6,245 nucleotides of DNA from Chloroflexia bacterium (GCA_025928215.1 JAICJW010000271.1:1-6245), one strand, 5' to 3'. Shown: positions 1-5,646, counted from the stretch's first letter. Numbers and translations: made by a program. Notes: generated by a model not told the origin, from the sequence alone.

Positions 1-19
1 CCCTCCTTCGTGGGGTGGA

Positions 20-35
20 GCAGGCTTCAGCCTGC
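20..35. repeat. Short palindrome (GCAGGC-TTCA-GCCTGC) at the 3' end of the DUF2752 gene
   Basis: GCAGGC at 20-25 and GCCTGC at 30-35 are perfect reverse complements around a TTCA loop. Read on the minus strand, the element supplies the last codons (Ala-Gly) and the TGA stop of the DUF2752 gene. Palindromes of this form (GCAGGCTxxAGCCTGC) resemble dispersed intergenic REP-like repeats that I have seen in several bacterial phyla. Only one copy lies in this window, so calling it a repeat family is inference. No T-run follows it on the minus strand, so it is not a canonical intrinsic terminator. Confidence 0.5.
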
Positions 36-392
36 GGGCATTCGCTTTTTGGCTGGCCACTGCATCACCGACATGAGATCGTCGAGAAGAATCGCGCCGC
101 CAATCAGGGCGACGAGGGCGATGCGTGGGTTCGCCCGCATCGCGCGGCGCCCATCACCCCGAAGCAGCGCCGCCGCGGCGCGCGTCATACCGCACCCCGG
201 ACAGGGGCGGCGGATGACGGCGCTGATCAGACAAATCTGCGGTCCGCGCGCCAGACGATCCGGCCCGATGATCGCGAGCGCCACGCCCAGCATGAACGCA
301 CCGCAAAGGCGCCCCCGCGGGGAGGCGCCGGACACCGCTTCCCAGACTATCGGAAGCGCGCGTTCACTGACGGAGCGGGCGGCCCTGAGCAT
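27..392 (-). CDS. DUF2752 family small membrane protein
   Basis: This small membrane protein of unknown function belongs to the DUF2752 family. With the ATG at 392 it is 121 residues long. The family hallmark CPGCGMTRA is present at about residues 64-72, followed by a Gly-Asp/Arg-rich turn and an Asn-Pro (RANPRI) that begins the last hydrophobic helix. A first hydrophobic segment (GAFMLGVALAII) lies at about residues 31-42, so a topology of two or three membrane helices is likely. The start is uncertain. A TTG at 428 would add 12 residues and overlap the upstream gene by 65 nt; the ATG at 392 overlaps it by 29 nt. Neither has a strong Shine-Dalgarno sequence, so translation is probably coupled to the TM2 gene. 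The conserved Cys pair suggests metal or thiol chemistry, but no function is established. The stop lies inside the short palindrome at 20-35. Confidence 0.82.
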   Translation of the reverse strand: MLRAARSVSERALPIVWEAVSGASPRGRLCGAFMLGVALAIIGPDRLARGPQICLISAVIRRPCPGCGMTRAAAALLRGDGRRAMRANPRIALVALIGGAILLDDLMSVMQWPAKKRMPAG

Positions 393-771
393 CCGGGAGT
401 TTCTTTGTCGCGATGAGAATGATGTCAATGATAGACCAGATGCCGCAGCCGCCGAGCGTGAGCAGTTTCAGCACGCCCAGGCCGGTGTAGCCGAGATAAA
501 AGCGATCCACACCGAGACTGCCGAGCAGAATACTCAGGACGAGCGTCGTCGTGAAATCCTTGTCGGACCATCCACCGTAGGGGTCGCCGTACGGGTTCGG
601 CTGCTGTCCGTATGGGTCCTGCCCGTAGGGCGGCTGACCGCCATAGGGCGGCTGTCCATAGGGCGGTTGCCCATACGGAGGCTGATCGCTCGGTGGCTGT
701 CCGTAGGGTGGTTGCCCATAGGGCGGCTGTTGCGGCGGGTTCTGGTCGCCGGGCGGCTGGGAATAACTCAT
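364..771 (-). CDS. TM2 domain-containing protein with PPYGQ-repeat N-terminus
   Basis: A membrane protein of 135 residues. Residues 5-67 are a low-complexity Pro/Tyr/Gly/Gln tail built from repeats of PPYGQ and variants. Residues 70-124 form a TM2 domain: a first helix TTLVLSILLGSLG, the family motif GVDRFYLG at 87-94, the link GLGVLKLLTLGGCGIW, and a second helix to about 122. The TM2 family has no firmly established bacterial function; the DRF-like motif sits in the turn between the two helices. The start is the ATG at 771, because AGGAG (782-778 on the minus strand) lies six bases upstream. The in-frame extension to 843 is not family-like. It is the first gene of a minus-strand pair and overlaps the DUF2752 gene. 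TM2 and DUF2752 genes are, to my knowledge, found together in other bacteria as well, so a shared membrane role is a reasonable inference. Confidence 0.9.
   Translation of the reverse strand: MSYSQPPGDQNPPQQPPYGQPPYGQPPSDQPPYGQPPYGQPPYGGQPPYGQDPYGQQPNPYGDPYGGWSDKDFTTTLVLSILLGSLGVDRFYLGYTGLGVLKLLTLGGCGIWSIIDIILIATKKLPDAQGRPLRQ
607..726 (-). repeat. In-frame tandem repeats encoding PPYGQ units
   Basis: This stretch within the TM2 gene encodes residues 16-55. It contains six PPYG units, one PPSD variant and one DPYG variant, mostly spaced by Gln. The DNA period is 15 nt with one 18-nt unit, and the copies differ at synonymous positions. A direct 15-nt repeat inside a coding region can expand or contract in frame, changing tail length without breaking the TM2 domain. 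Confidence 0.85.
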
Positions 772-884
772 GATGCACTCCTCTCGCTTCCCGAAGCATA
801 CTGGCGTTGGCAACGCTGCCATGCACGCGCCTTCCGTCCCCACTGAACGATGCGCGCATATGGCGATCCGATTGATACGGCGCG

Positions 885-914
885 AGTATAGTCGCTCTCA
901 TCTCCCGCATGCAA
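885..914 (-). promoter_or_regulatory. Candidate promoter for the TM2-DUF2752 pair
   Basis: On the minus strand TATACT (890-885) matches the sigma-70 -10 consensus at five of six positions. It lies 18 nt downstream of TTGCAT (914-909), a weak -35 that matches only at TTG. Transcription would begin near 878 and give a leader of about 107 nt before the TM2 start. No operator is recognisable. The call rests mainly on the -10 box and on the need for a divergent promoter. Confidence 0.45.
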
Positions 915-940
915 CGGCATGATGTGGGCGTTCGCTGCCC

Positions 941-968
941 TTGTTCGTCCGGCCTGCTGTGCTATACT
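941..968 (+). promoter_or_regulatory. Candidate promoter for the rpsB operon
   Basis: TTGTTC (941-946) and TATACT (963-968) are separated by 16 nt. The bases TGC directly before the -10 box form an extended -10 (TGn) motif. A start near 975 would give an untranslated leader of about 120 nt for rpsB. It is the best sigma-70-like site in the gap and has the right position for the whole plus-strand operon. Confidence 0.6.
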
Positions 969-974
969 GCCCGA

Positions 975-1093
975 ACGGCGCGGGGGTTCTCCGCGCTGAT
1001 TACACACGCCATCTGGCCGGCACAAGGTCCCCGTTGTGGGTGCTGCCGGGCAACGAGGGTGGCGGAGGAAATAACCGGACCGGAGGAGATGGC
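975..1093 (+). promoter_or_regulatory. Structured 5' leader of rpsB, possible autoregulatory region
   Basis: This untranslated leader can form two hairpins by hand-folding. The first pairs GCGCGG (978-983) with CCGCGC (991-996) around a 7-nt loop, directly after the predicted start. The second pairs CACAA (1021-1025) with TTGTG (1034-1038) and, outside an asymmetric bulge, CCGG (1017-1020) with CCGG (1046-1049). Near the gene there are two purine-rich stretches: GGAGGA at 1064-1069 with no start codon after it, and GGAGGAG at 1082-1088, which serves rpsB. Leaders of ribosomal protein operons often bind their own product, and E. coli S2 is known to repress rpsB-tsf. That this leader does so is inference. 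I do not recognise a named leader family. Confidence 0.35.
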
Positions 1094-1924
1094 ATGGCAA
1101 CGGTGATGCAGACACAGTATGACCCCGCGAGCACGATGCAGGTAATGCGTCAACTGCTCGAATCGGGGGTCCACTTTGGTCATCAGACCAAGCGGTGGAA
1201 CCCAAAAATGCGGCCGTATATCTTCAGCGAGCGCAACGGCATTCACATCATTGATCTCCAGCAGACAGCGGAAGGGATGCGCCGCGCCCAGGATTTTGTC
1301 ACCGGTATCACCGCGCACGGCGGCAAAGTGCTCTTTGTCGGCACGAAGAAGCAGGCGCAGGAGATCGTCGCCGAGGAGGCGACCCGCGCCGGAATGAATT
1401 ACGTCAACCGGCGCTGGATGGGGGGCACGCTGACCAACTTCGTGACGATCCGGGCACGGCTGCGCCGTCTCGTCGAGATCGAGGAGATGGAGAACAGCGG
1501 CGCCCTGTATGCCCTGCCGAAGAAAGAGCAGACGAGCATCGCCGCCGAGAAGGAGAAGCTGGAAAAGACGATTGGCGGTATGCGCGGGATGACCCGCCTG
1601 CCCGAAGCGGTCTTCATCGTGGACCCGCGCCGCGAGGAACTGGCCGTCAAGGAAGCGAGCCGCCTCGAAATCCCGATCGTCGCGATGGTGGATACGAACT
1701 CCGATCCGGATGTCGTCAATTACGTCATCCCCTCGAACGACGACGCGATCCGCTCCGTGCGCTTACTGACCAAGACGATGGCGGACGCCGCGCTCGAAGG
1801 ACGCGGCCAATATTACGCCGCCACCGCGCGCCGCGAGGAGCCGCAGCAGACGTATCAACTCGACGCGGAAGACCTCGATGCTGCAGCGGCCGAAAAGGGC
1901 GATAGGCCACCGGCGGCCCGCTGA
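1094..1924 (+). CDS. rpsB: Small ribosomal subunit protein S2
   Basis: S2 binds 16S rRNA at the head-body junction of the 30S subunit and helps recruit protein S1 where S1 exists. The product is 276 residues long, against 241 in E. coli. Family hallmarks are ESGVHFGHQTKRWNPKM (23-39), a GKVLFVGTKKQA strand-helix, NRRWMGGTLTNF, a charged helical-hairpin segment in the middle, and PEAVFIVDPRREELAVKEA followed by IPIVAMVDTNSDP. The start is the ATG at 1094 because GGAGGAG lies five bases upstream. Compared with E. coli there are about 12 extra N-terminal residues and an acidic, Ala-rich C-terminal tail after the conserved AALEGRGQ helix. It is the first gene of the operon; tsf follows after a short gap. 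Confidence 0.98.
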   Translation: MATVMQTQYDPASTMQVMRQLLESGVHFGHQTKRWNPKMRPYIFSERNGIHIIDLQQTAEGMRRAQDFVTGITAHGGKVLFVGTKKQAQEIVAEEATRAGMNYVNRRWMGGTLTNFVTIRARLRRLVEIEEMENSGALYALPKKEQTSIAAEKEKLEKTIGGMRGMTRLPEAVFIVDPRREELAVKEASRLEIPIVAMVDTNSDPDVVNYVIPSNDDAIRSVRLLTKTMADAALEGRGQYYAATARREEPQQTYQLDAEDLDAAAAEKGDRPPAAR

Positions 1925-1952
1925 ACCCCTGACGTATTGAAGACGAGACATT

Positions 1953-1971
1953 GAAAGGAAACCGACCGTTG
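1953..1971 (+). promoter_or_regulatory. Ribosome binding site fixing a TTG start for tsf
   Basis: AAGGA at 1955-1959 (within GAAAGGA) lies nine bases before TTG at 1969. The alternative in-frame GTG at 1975 and ATG at 1981 are 15 and 21 bases away, too far for this site. The TTG at 1951 would lie upstream of it. The product from 1969 also aligns end to end with the N-termini of known EF-Ts proteins. Confidence 0.7.
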
Positions 1972-2553
1972 AGCGTGACGATGGACCAAATTAAGCAACT
2001 GCGAGAAAAGACCGGCGCGGGAATCATGGATTGCAAGCGCGCCCTCGAAGAGAGTGACGGCAATCTTGAGAATGCGGAAGTCCTCCTGCGGAAGCAGGGG
2101 ATGGCGTCGGCGGCGAAGAAGGCCGGTCGGGCGGCCAATCAGGGGCTGATCTTTCAGTATATTCACGGTGGCCGGATCGGCTGCCTCCTGGAGCTGAATT
2201 GCGAGACGGACTTCGTCGCGCGCACGGATGATTTTCAGCAACTGGGCCGCGACATCGCGCAGCATATCATCGGCATGATGCCGCAATACGTCCGCGCCGA
2301 AGATGTGCCGACGGACGTGCGCGAGCGCGAGCGCCGCATCCACGACGGCTCCGATGAGGAAGTGGATCGCAAACTCGTCCTGATGGCGCAGCCGTTCGTG
2401 CGCGATCCGAAAAAGACGATCGGTGGCATGGTGCAGGAAGCGATCGGCAAACTGGGCGAGAATATCGTCGTGCGGCGCTTCACCCGCTACGAACTCGGCG
2501 AGGCCGTCGTCGGTGACGGCAGCGATAGCGGCGACGACGGCGCGAGCGAATAA
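1969..2553 (+). CDS. tsf: Elongation factor Ts, short form
   Basis: EF-Ts is the guanine nucleotide exchange factor that releases GDP from EF-Tu in the cytoplasm. This product is 194 residues, close to the Thermus form (196) and much shorter than E. coli (283). The N-terminal UBA-like domain carries LREKTGAGIMDCKRAL (11-26). The core carries LELNCETDFVAR (74-85), whose T-D-F-V is the part that inserts near the EF-Tu magnesium site. The C-terminal part has AIGKLGENIVVRRF (158-171), followed by an acidic Asp/Gly/Ser tail. The stretch that normally reads like GKPxxIAEKIxEGRLKKF, just before QPFV, is absent: only about 19 residues lie between the RERR helix and QPFV, against about 37 in Thermus. 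The start is TTG. It sits 44 nt after rpsB, the usual partner. Confidence 0.96.
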   Translation: MSVTMDQIKQLREKTGAGIMDCKRALEESDGNLENAEVLLRKQGMASAAKKAGRAANQGLIFQYIHGGRIGCLLELNCETDFVARTDDFQQLGRDIAQHIIGMMPQYVRAEDVPTDVRERERRIHDGSDEEVDRKLVLMAQPFVRDPKKTIGGMVQEAIGKLGENIVVRRFTRYELGEAVVGDGSDSGDDGASE

Positions 2554-2557
2554 TCGG

Positions 2558-2604
2558 GTGTGCGATGACGGCGAGGATACGTCCTCGCCGTCATTGTGTG
2601 TGCG
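2558..2604. repeat. Perfect inverted repeat between 7-bp direct repeats, tsf-pyrH gap
   Basis: ATGACGGCGAGGA (2565-2577) and its exact reverse complement (2582-2594) flank a TACG loop, giving a 13-bp stem without mismatch. GTGTGCG occurs directly before the left arm (2558-2564) and again three bases after the right arm (2598-2604). The transcript would form a strong hairpin between the tsf stop and the pyrH ribosome binding site. The hairpin is followed by UGUGUGUG rather than a U-run, so it is at best a weak intrinsic terminator. Other options are an mRNA stabiliser or processing site for the rpsB-tsf part, or an inserted REP-like element. Confidence 0.75.
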
Positions 2605-2634
2605 GGACGCATCAGTAGAGGAGACACAGCCCGA

Positions 2635-3357
2635 ATGACGGAGTTGAAGTACCGGCGTGTTCTGCTGAAACTGAGCGGCGAAGCCTTCGAGGGCGCGGGT
2701 GGCCGCAACATTGATCCGGCGATTGTCCACGCGCTCGCGGGGCAGGTGCGGGACGAGGTTAATCATGACGCCGTGCAGATCGCAATCGTCGTCGGCGGCG
2801 GTAATTTCTGGCGCGGGCGAAACGCGGAGCAACTCGGTATGGACCGCGCGACCGCCGATTACATGGGCATGATCGGCACCGTCATCAATGCCCTCGCCTT
2901 GCAGGAATCGCTGGAGCGGGCAGGCGTGCAGACGCGCGTGATGACCGCGATCCAGATGCAGCAGGTCGCGGAGCCGTACATTCGCCGTCGCGCCCTGCGG
3001 CACATGGAAAAGGGACGGGTTGTTATCCTCGCCGGGGGGAACGGTAACCCATATTTCACGACCGACACGACCGGCGCGCTGCGGGCGCTCGAACTGGAAT
3101 GCGAAGTTCTGCTCATGGGCAAGCACGGCGTGGACGGCGTCTATGACCGCGATCCGAAGAAGTTTCCCGACGCCGTTCGCTTTCCGTCCATCTCGTACGC
3201 GGAGGCATTGAAGCGCGAACTGGGTGTGATGGACAGCACCGCGTTCGCGCTCTGTATGGACAATAATTTGCCGATTATCGTCTTCAATATCCAGGAACCA
3301 GGGATGATCGCGCGCGTCTTGCGTGGCGAGGAAGGTTTCGGTACCGTTGTACGATAG
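2635..3357 (+). CDS. pyrH: UMP kinase (uridylate kinase)
   Basis: PyrH phosphorylates UMP to UDP with ATP, an essential step of pyrimidine nucleotide synthesis; the bacterial enzyme is a hexamer of the amino-acid kinase fold. The product is 240 residues (E. coli 241). Visible motifs are KLSGE (12-16), GGGNFWRG (54-61) and DYMGM (75-79), which together bind phosphates and UMP, then GNGNPYFTTDT (135-145) and GVDGVYDRDP in the nucleotide-binding lobe. The MGKHGVDGVY spacing has one more residue than E. coli, as in Bacillus. Position 136 is Asn where the family normally has Thr (E. coli Thr138, a UMP contact). The ATG at 2635 is preceded by AGGAG (2619-2623) at 11 nt, slightly long; the N-terminus aligns well with homologues. 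Confidence 0.97.
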   Translation: MTELKYRRVLLKLSGEAFEGAGGRNIDPAIVHALAGQVRDEVNHDAVQIAIVVGGGNFWRGRNAEQLGMDRATADYMGMIGTVINALALQESLERAGVQTRVMTAIQMQQVAEPYIRRRALRHMEKGRVVILAGGNGNPYFTTDTTGALRALELECEVLLMGKHGVDGVYDRDPKKFPDAVRFPSISYAEALKRELGVMDSTAFALCMDNNLPIIVFNIQEPGMIARVLRGEEGFGTVVR

Positions 3358-3381
3358 CGTTTTCGCGGGGAGGCTTGAGCG

Positions 3382-3939
3382 ATGTATGAAGATATTTTGC
3401 AGGACGCCGATGATCGGATGCACAAGGCGGTTGAGGCGTTGCGCGGCCATCTCGCCGGCATTCGGACAGGCCGTGCCTCGACGGGCTTGATCGAGCGCGT
3501 CGTCGTAGATTATTACGGCACGGAGACGCCGCTCCAGCAGTTGGCCGGCATTTCCGCGCCGGAAGCGCGGATGCTCGTCGTGACCCCGTGGGACAAGGGC
3601 TCGATGAAGGCGATTGAGAAGAGTATCCGCGCGAGCGAACTCGGCCTCAACCCGACGAATGACGGTCAGGTGATCCGCATTACCATTCCGGCATTGACTG
3701 AGGAGCGGCGGCGCGATCTCGTCAAGGTCGCCAAACGGAACCTCGAAGAAGCGCACGTCGCGATCCGCAATATCCGGCGGGACGCGATGCATATGCTCAA
3801 GGAACTCGATGAGAGCGGCGACATCTCGGAAGATCAACGGCGGCGCGGTGAGGAGCAAATCCAGAAACTGACCGACCGCAGCATCGCCGACGCGGACAAG
3901 GTTGGGCGCGAGAAGGAAGCCGAAATCCTCGAAGTCTGA
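3382..3939 (+). CDS. frr: Ribosome recycling factor
   Basis: RRF acts with EF-G to split the post-termination ribosome and release mRNA and tRNA. The product has 185 residues, exactly the E. coli length. Hallmarks are the N-terminal helix ending in IRTGRAST (27-34), the domain II strand YYGTETPLQQLA, LGLNPTNDGQVIRI and PALTEERRRDLVK, then the long C-terminal helices RNIRRDAM and SEDQRRRGEEQIQKLTD, which close the three-helix bundle. The ATG at 3382 has GGGGAGG (3367-3373) eight bases upstream. It lies 24 nt after pyrH, the almost universal neighbour. Confidence 0.98.
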   Translation: MYEDILQDADDRMHKAVEALRGHLAGIRTGRASTGLIERVVVDYYGTETPLQQLAGISAPEARMLVVTPWDKGSMKAIEKSIRASELGLNPTNDGQVIRITIPALTEERRRDLVKVAKRNLEEAHVAIRNIRRDAMHMLKELDESGDISEDQRRRGEEQIQKLTDRSIADADKVGREKEAEILEV

Positions 3940-3966
3940 CGCGTGCGACAGGGACGGGTAACAGGG

Positions 3967-4752
3967 ATGACACACACCATATCAACGACGACACACAGCG
4001 ACGAAGAAACGGCGGCGTCCGTTGTCGTAAGCGGCAAGCCGCCGCGCCACGTCGCGATCATTCTCGATGGGAATGGGCGATGGGCACAGCGGCGCGGTTT
4101 GCCGCGCAACAAGGGGCATGAAGCGGGTACGGAGAATATCCGCCCGATTGTCTCCGCCTGCCCGGAACTCGGCATCGAATACCTCACGCTCTGGGCGTTC
4201 TCGACGGAGAACTGGCGCCGCCCGAAGGACGAAGTGGAGAGCATCTTCCAAATCCTCAGCGAGCGGATCGCCATTGAGACCGAGGCGCTGCACAACGCGG
4301 GGGTGCGGTTGCGGCATATTGGCAGCCTGGAGGGATTGGACGAGGAGTTGGCGGGCGCGGTGCGCGCCGCGATAGACCTCACCGCCGACAATACGCATAT
4401 GACGCTGACGCTCGCCTTCAACTACGGTGGCCGTGCGGAAGTCGTTGCCGCGATCAAGGAGATGCTGCGGGATGGTCTCGATCCGGAGAGTGTCACGGAA
4501 GAGACGGTGAACCACTATCTGTACACCGCCGACATGCCGGACCCTGACCTGATTATCCGGCCCTCCGGCGAATTCCGGCTCTCGAATTTCCTGATCTGGC
4601 AGGGTGCGTATGCCGAACTCTACTTCCCGAACATCCTCTGGCCGGACTTTGGCCCGGACGATCTGCGCGACGCCGTGACGGATTTCCAGAAGCGACAGCG
4701 CCGCTTCGGCGCCATCCCCGATCCGGCCACCCCCACCACGCACCCCGCGTAG
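3967..4752 (+). CDS. uppS: Isoprenyl transferase (undecaprenyl diphosphate synthase type)
   Basis: This cis-prenyltransferase adds isopentenyl units to farnesyl diphosphate to make the C55-type lipid carrier for peptidoglycan. The product is 261 residues from the ATG at 3967. Motifs: HVAIILDGNGRWAQ (28-41) with the catalytic Asp34, LWAFSTENWRRP (75-86), LTLAFNYGGRAEVV (147-160), and IIRPSGEFRLSNFLIWQ (196-212), where Arg198, Arg204 and Ser206 match diphosphate-binding residues; AYAEL contains the conserved Glu217. The family usually has Thr in R-T-[SG]-G-E; here it is Pro199. The first 25 residues are a Ser/Thr-rich extension. A GTG at 3943 would add eight residues but has no ribosome binding site; the ATG has only a poor one, so coupling to frr (27 nt upstream) is likely. 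Product chain length cannot be read from the sequence. Confidence 0.95.
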   Translation: MTHTISTTTHSDEETAASVVVSGKPPRHVAIILDGNGRWAQRRGLPRNKGHEAGTENIRPIVSACPELGIEYLTLWAFSTENWRRPKDEVESIFQILSERIAIETEALHNAGVRLRHIGSLEGLDEELAGAVRAAIDLTADNTHMTLTLAFNYGGRAEVVAAIKEMLRDGLDPESVTEETVNHYLYTADMPDPDLIIRPSGEFRLSNFLIWQGAYAELYFPNILWPDFGPDDLRDAVTDFQKRQRRFGAIPDPATPTTHPA

Positions 4753-4755
4753 CCG

Positions 4756-5619
4756 ATGTTCCGCCAGCGCGCATGGTCGTCCGTCGGCGTCGTGCTTGTC
4801 GGCGTCATTCCGGCGCTGTTCGGCGTCTGGGGTGTGGCGGCGGCGTTTGCGCTCTTCGGGATCATTGCGCTTGCGGAACTCCGCGTGATGTTCAGTCATT
4901 TCCATTCCCCGATCATGCTGCCGGTGTGCATCGTCGTCGCGGTGCTGACGGTCGTCGCCGTCGCTGCCGGTTGGCCGGAATGGGTCTATGGCGCGCTCGC
5001 GGCCACGACGGTGATCGCCCCTGTCATCGTGCTGATCTTCCGCCCATCGCTGGATGGGACGCTCGCGTCGTGGGTGGCGACGGTCTTCGTGACGCTCTAT
5101 ATCGCCGTGCCGCTCGGTCATGCCATCGCGGTGCGGCGGATCGCCGGTGTCACGGTTGGGGCGGGCGGATGGCTGACCCATGTTGAGGATCGGCTGGGTT
5201 TCCCTGGCGCGGCGTTAGGCCTCGCCTGGTTCCTGCTTGCCCTCATCACGACGTGGCTGACGGACACGTTCGCGTATCTCGGTGGCCGTGCCTTCGGGAA
5301 GCATCTGCTGGCGCCGGTCATCAGCCCGAAGAAGACGTGGGAGGGATTCGCGGCGGGCATCGCCGGTGCGATACTGACGGCGGTGGTCGTGAACGGATGC
5401 TTCGGGATCGGGATGCGGCCAATCCTCGCGGCCTTCGTCGGCGTTCTGATCGCGCTCGCCGCGACCGCCGGTGATCTCGCCGAATCGCTCCTGAAGCGCC
5501 AAACGGGCGTCAAGGACTCCGGCACGCTGATCCCCGGTCACGGTGGCATTCTCGACCGGATAGATGGCCTCTTGTTCGCCTTCATCATCGTCTATTATGT
5601 CGCGCTCGCCGTGTCATAA
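4756..5619 (+). CDS. cdsA: Phosphatidate cytidylyltransferase (CDP-diacylglycerol synthase)
   Basis: CdsA makes CDP-diacylglycerol from phosphatidate and CTP at the cytoplasmic membrane, the branch point for phospholipid head groups. The product is 287 residues (E. coli 285) and is strongly hydrophobic, with several membrane helices. TWLTDTFAYLGGRAFGK (166-182) and ISPKKTWEG (189-197) are the conserved inner region. SLLKRQTGVKDSG (244-256) followed by PGHGGILDRID (260-270) fits the family signature closely, including the metal-binding Lys-Asp, HGG and D-R-x-D residues. The ATG lies three bases after the uppS stop and has no Shine-Dalgarno sequence of its own, so translation is probably coupled to uppS. 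Confidence 0.96.
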   Translation: MFRQRAWSSVGVVLVGVIPALFGVWGVAAAFALFGIIALAELRVMFSHFHSPIMLPVCIVVAVLTVVAVAAGWPEWVYGALAATTVIAPVIVLIFRPSLDGTLASWVATVFVTLYIAVPLGHAIAVRRIAGVTVGAGGWLTHVEDRLGFPGAALGLAWFLLALITTWLTDTFAYLGGRAFGKHLLAPVISPKKTWEGFAAGIAGAILTAVVVNGCFGIGMRPILAAFVGVLIALAATAGDLAESLLKRQTGVKDSGTLIPGHGGILDRIDGLLFAFIIVYYVALAVS

Positions 5620-5646
5620 ATCTCTCTGACAAGGAGCACTGAACGT

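Noticed and set aside
10..846. A 278-codon open frame on the plus strand over the TM2/DUF2752 pair
   Set aside because: The minus strand encodes two recognisable families with a good ribosome binding site. The plus-strand translation is Arg-rich and low in complexity where it mirrors the PPYGQ repeats.
941..1093. Extension of rpsB upstream to 941
   Set aside because: The extension overlaps the best promoter and is unlike any S2. GGAGGAG sits at the correct distance from the ATG at 1094.
2521..2550. GCGACGACGGCG-type short repeats at the tsf end as a repeat element
   Set aside because: They encode a simple Asp/Gly/Ser tail and reflect GC-rich codon use.
2565..2600. The tsf-pyrH palindrome as a standard rho-independent terminator
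   Set aside because: The stem is strong, but UGUGUGUG follows it instead of a U-run, and the downstream essential genes have no clear promoter of their own.
2594..2621. A pyrH promoter (TTGTGT, 16 nt, TAGAGG)
   Set aside because: Both boxes match the consensus poorly and the -10 candidate overlaps the ribosome binding region.
3943..3966. GTG at 3943 as the uppS start
   Set aside because: There is no ribosome binding site at a usable distance, and the added eight residues are not family-like. The ATG at 3967 is preferred, though not proven.
1855..3975. A 706-codon open frame on the minus strand opposite tsf, pyrH and frr
   Set aside because: It lies antisense to three well recognised genes and its translation resembles no family I know. 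Long antisense frames are common in high-GC genes with strong third-position bias.
3982..5181. A 399-codon open frame on the minus strand opposite uppS and cdsA
   Set aside because: Its Arg/His/Asp-rich composition is typical of an antisense shadow, and both plus-strand genes are certain.
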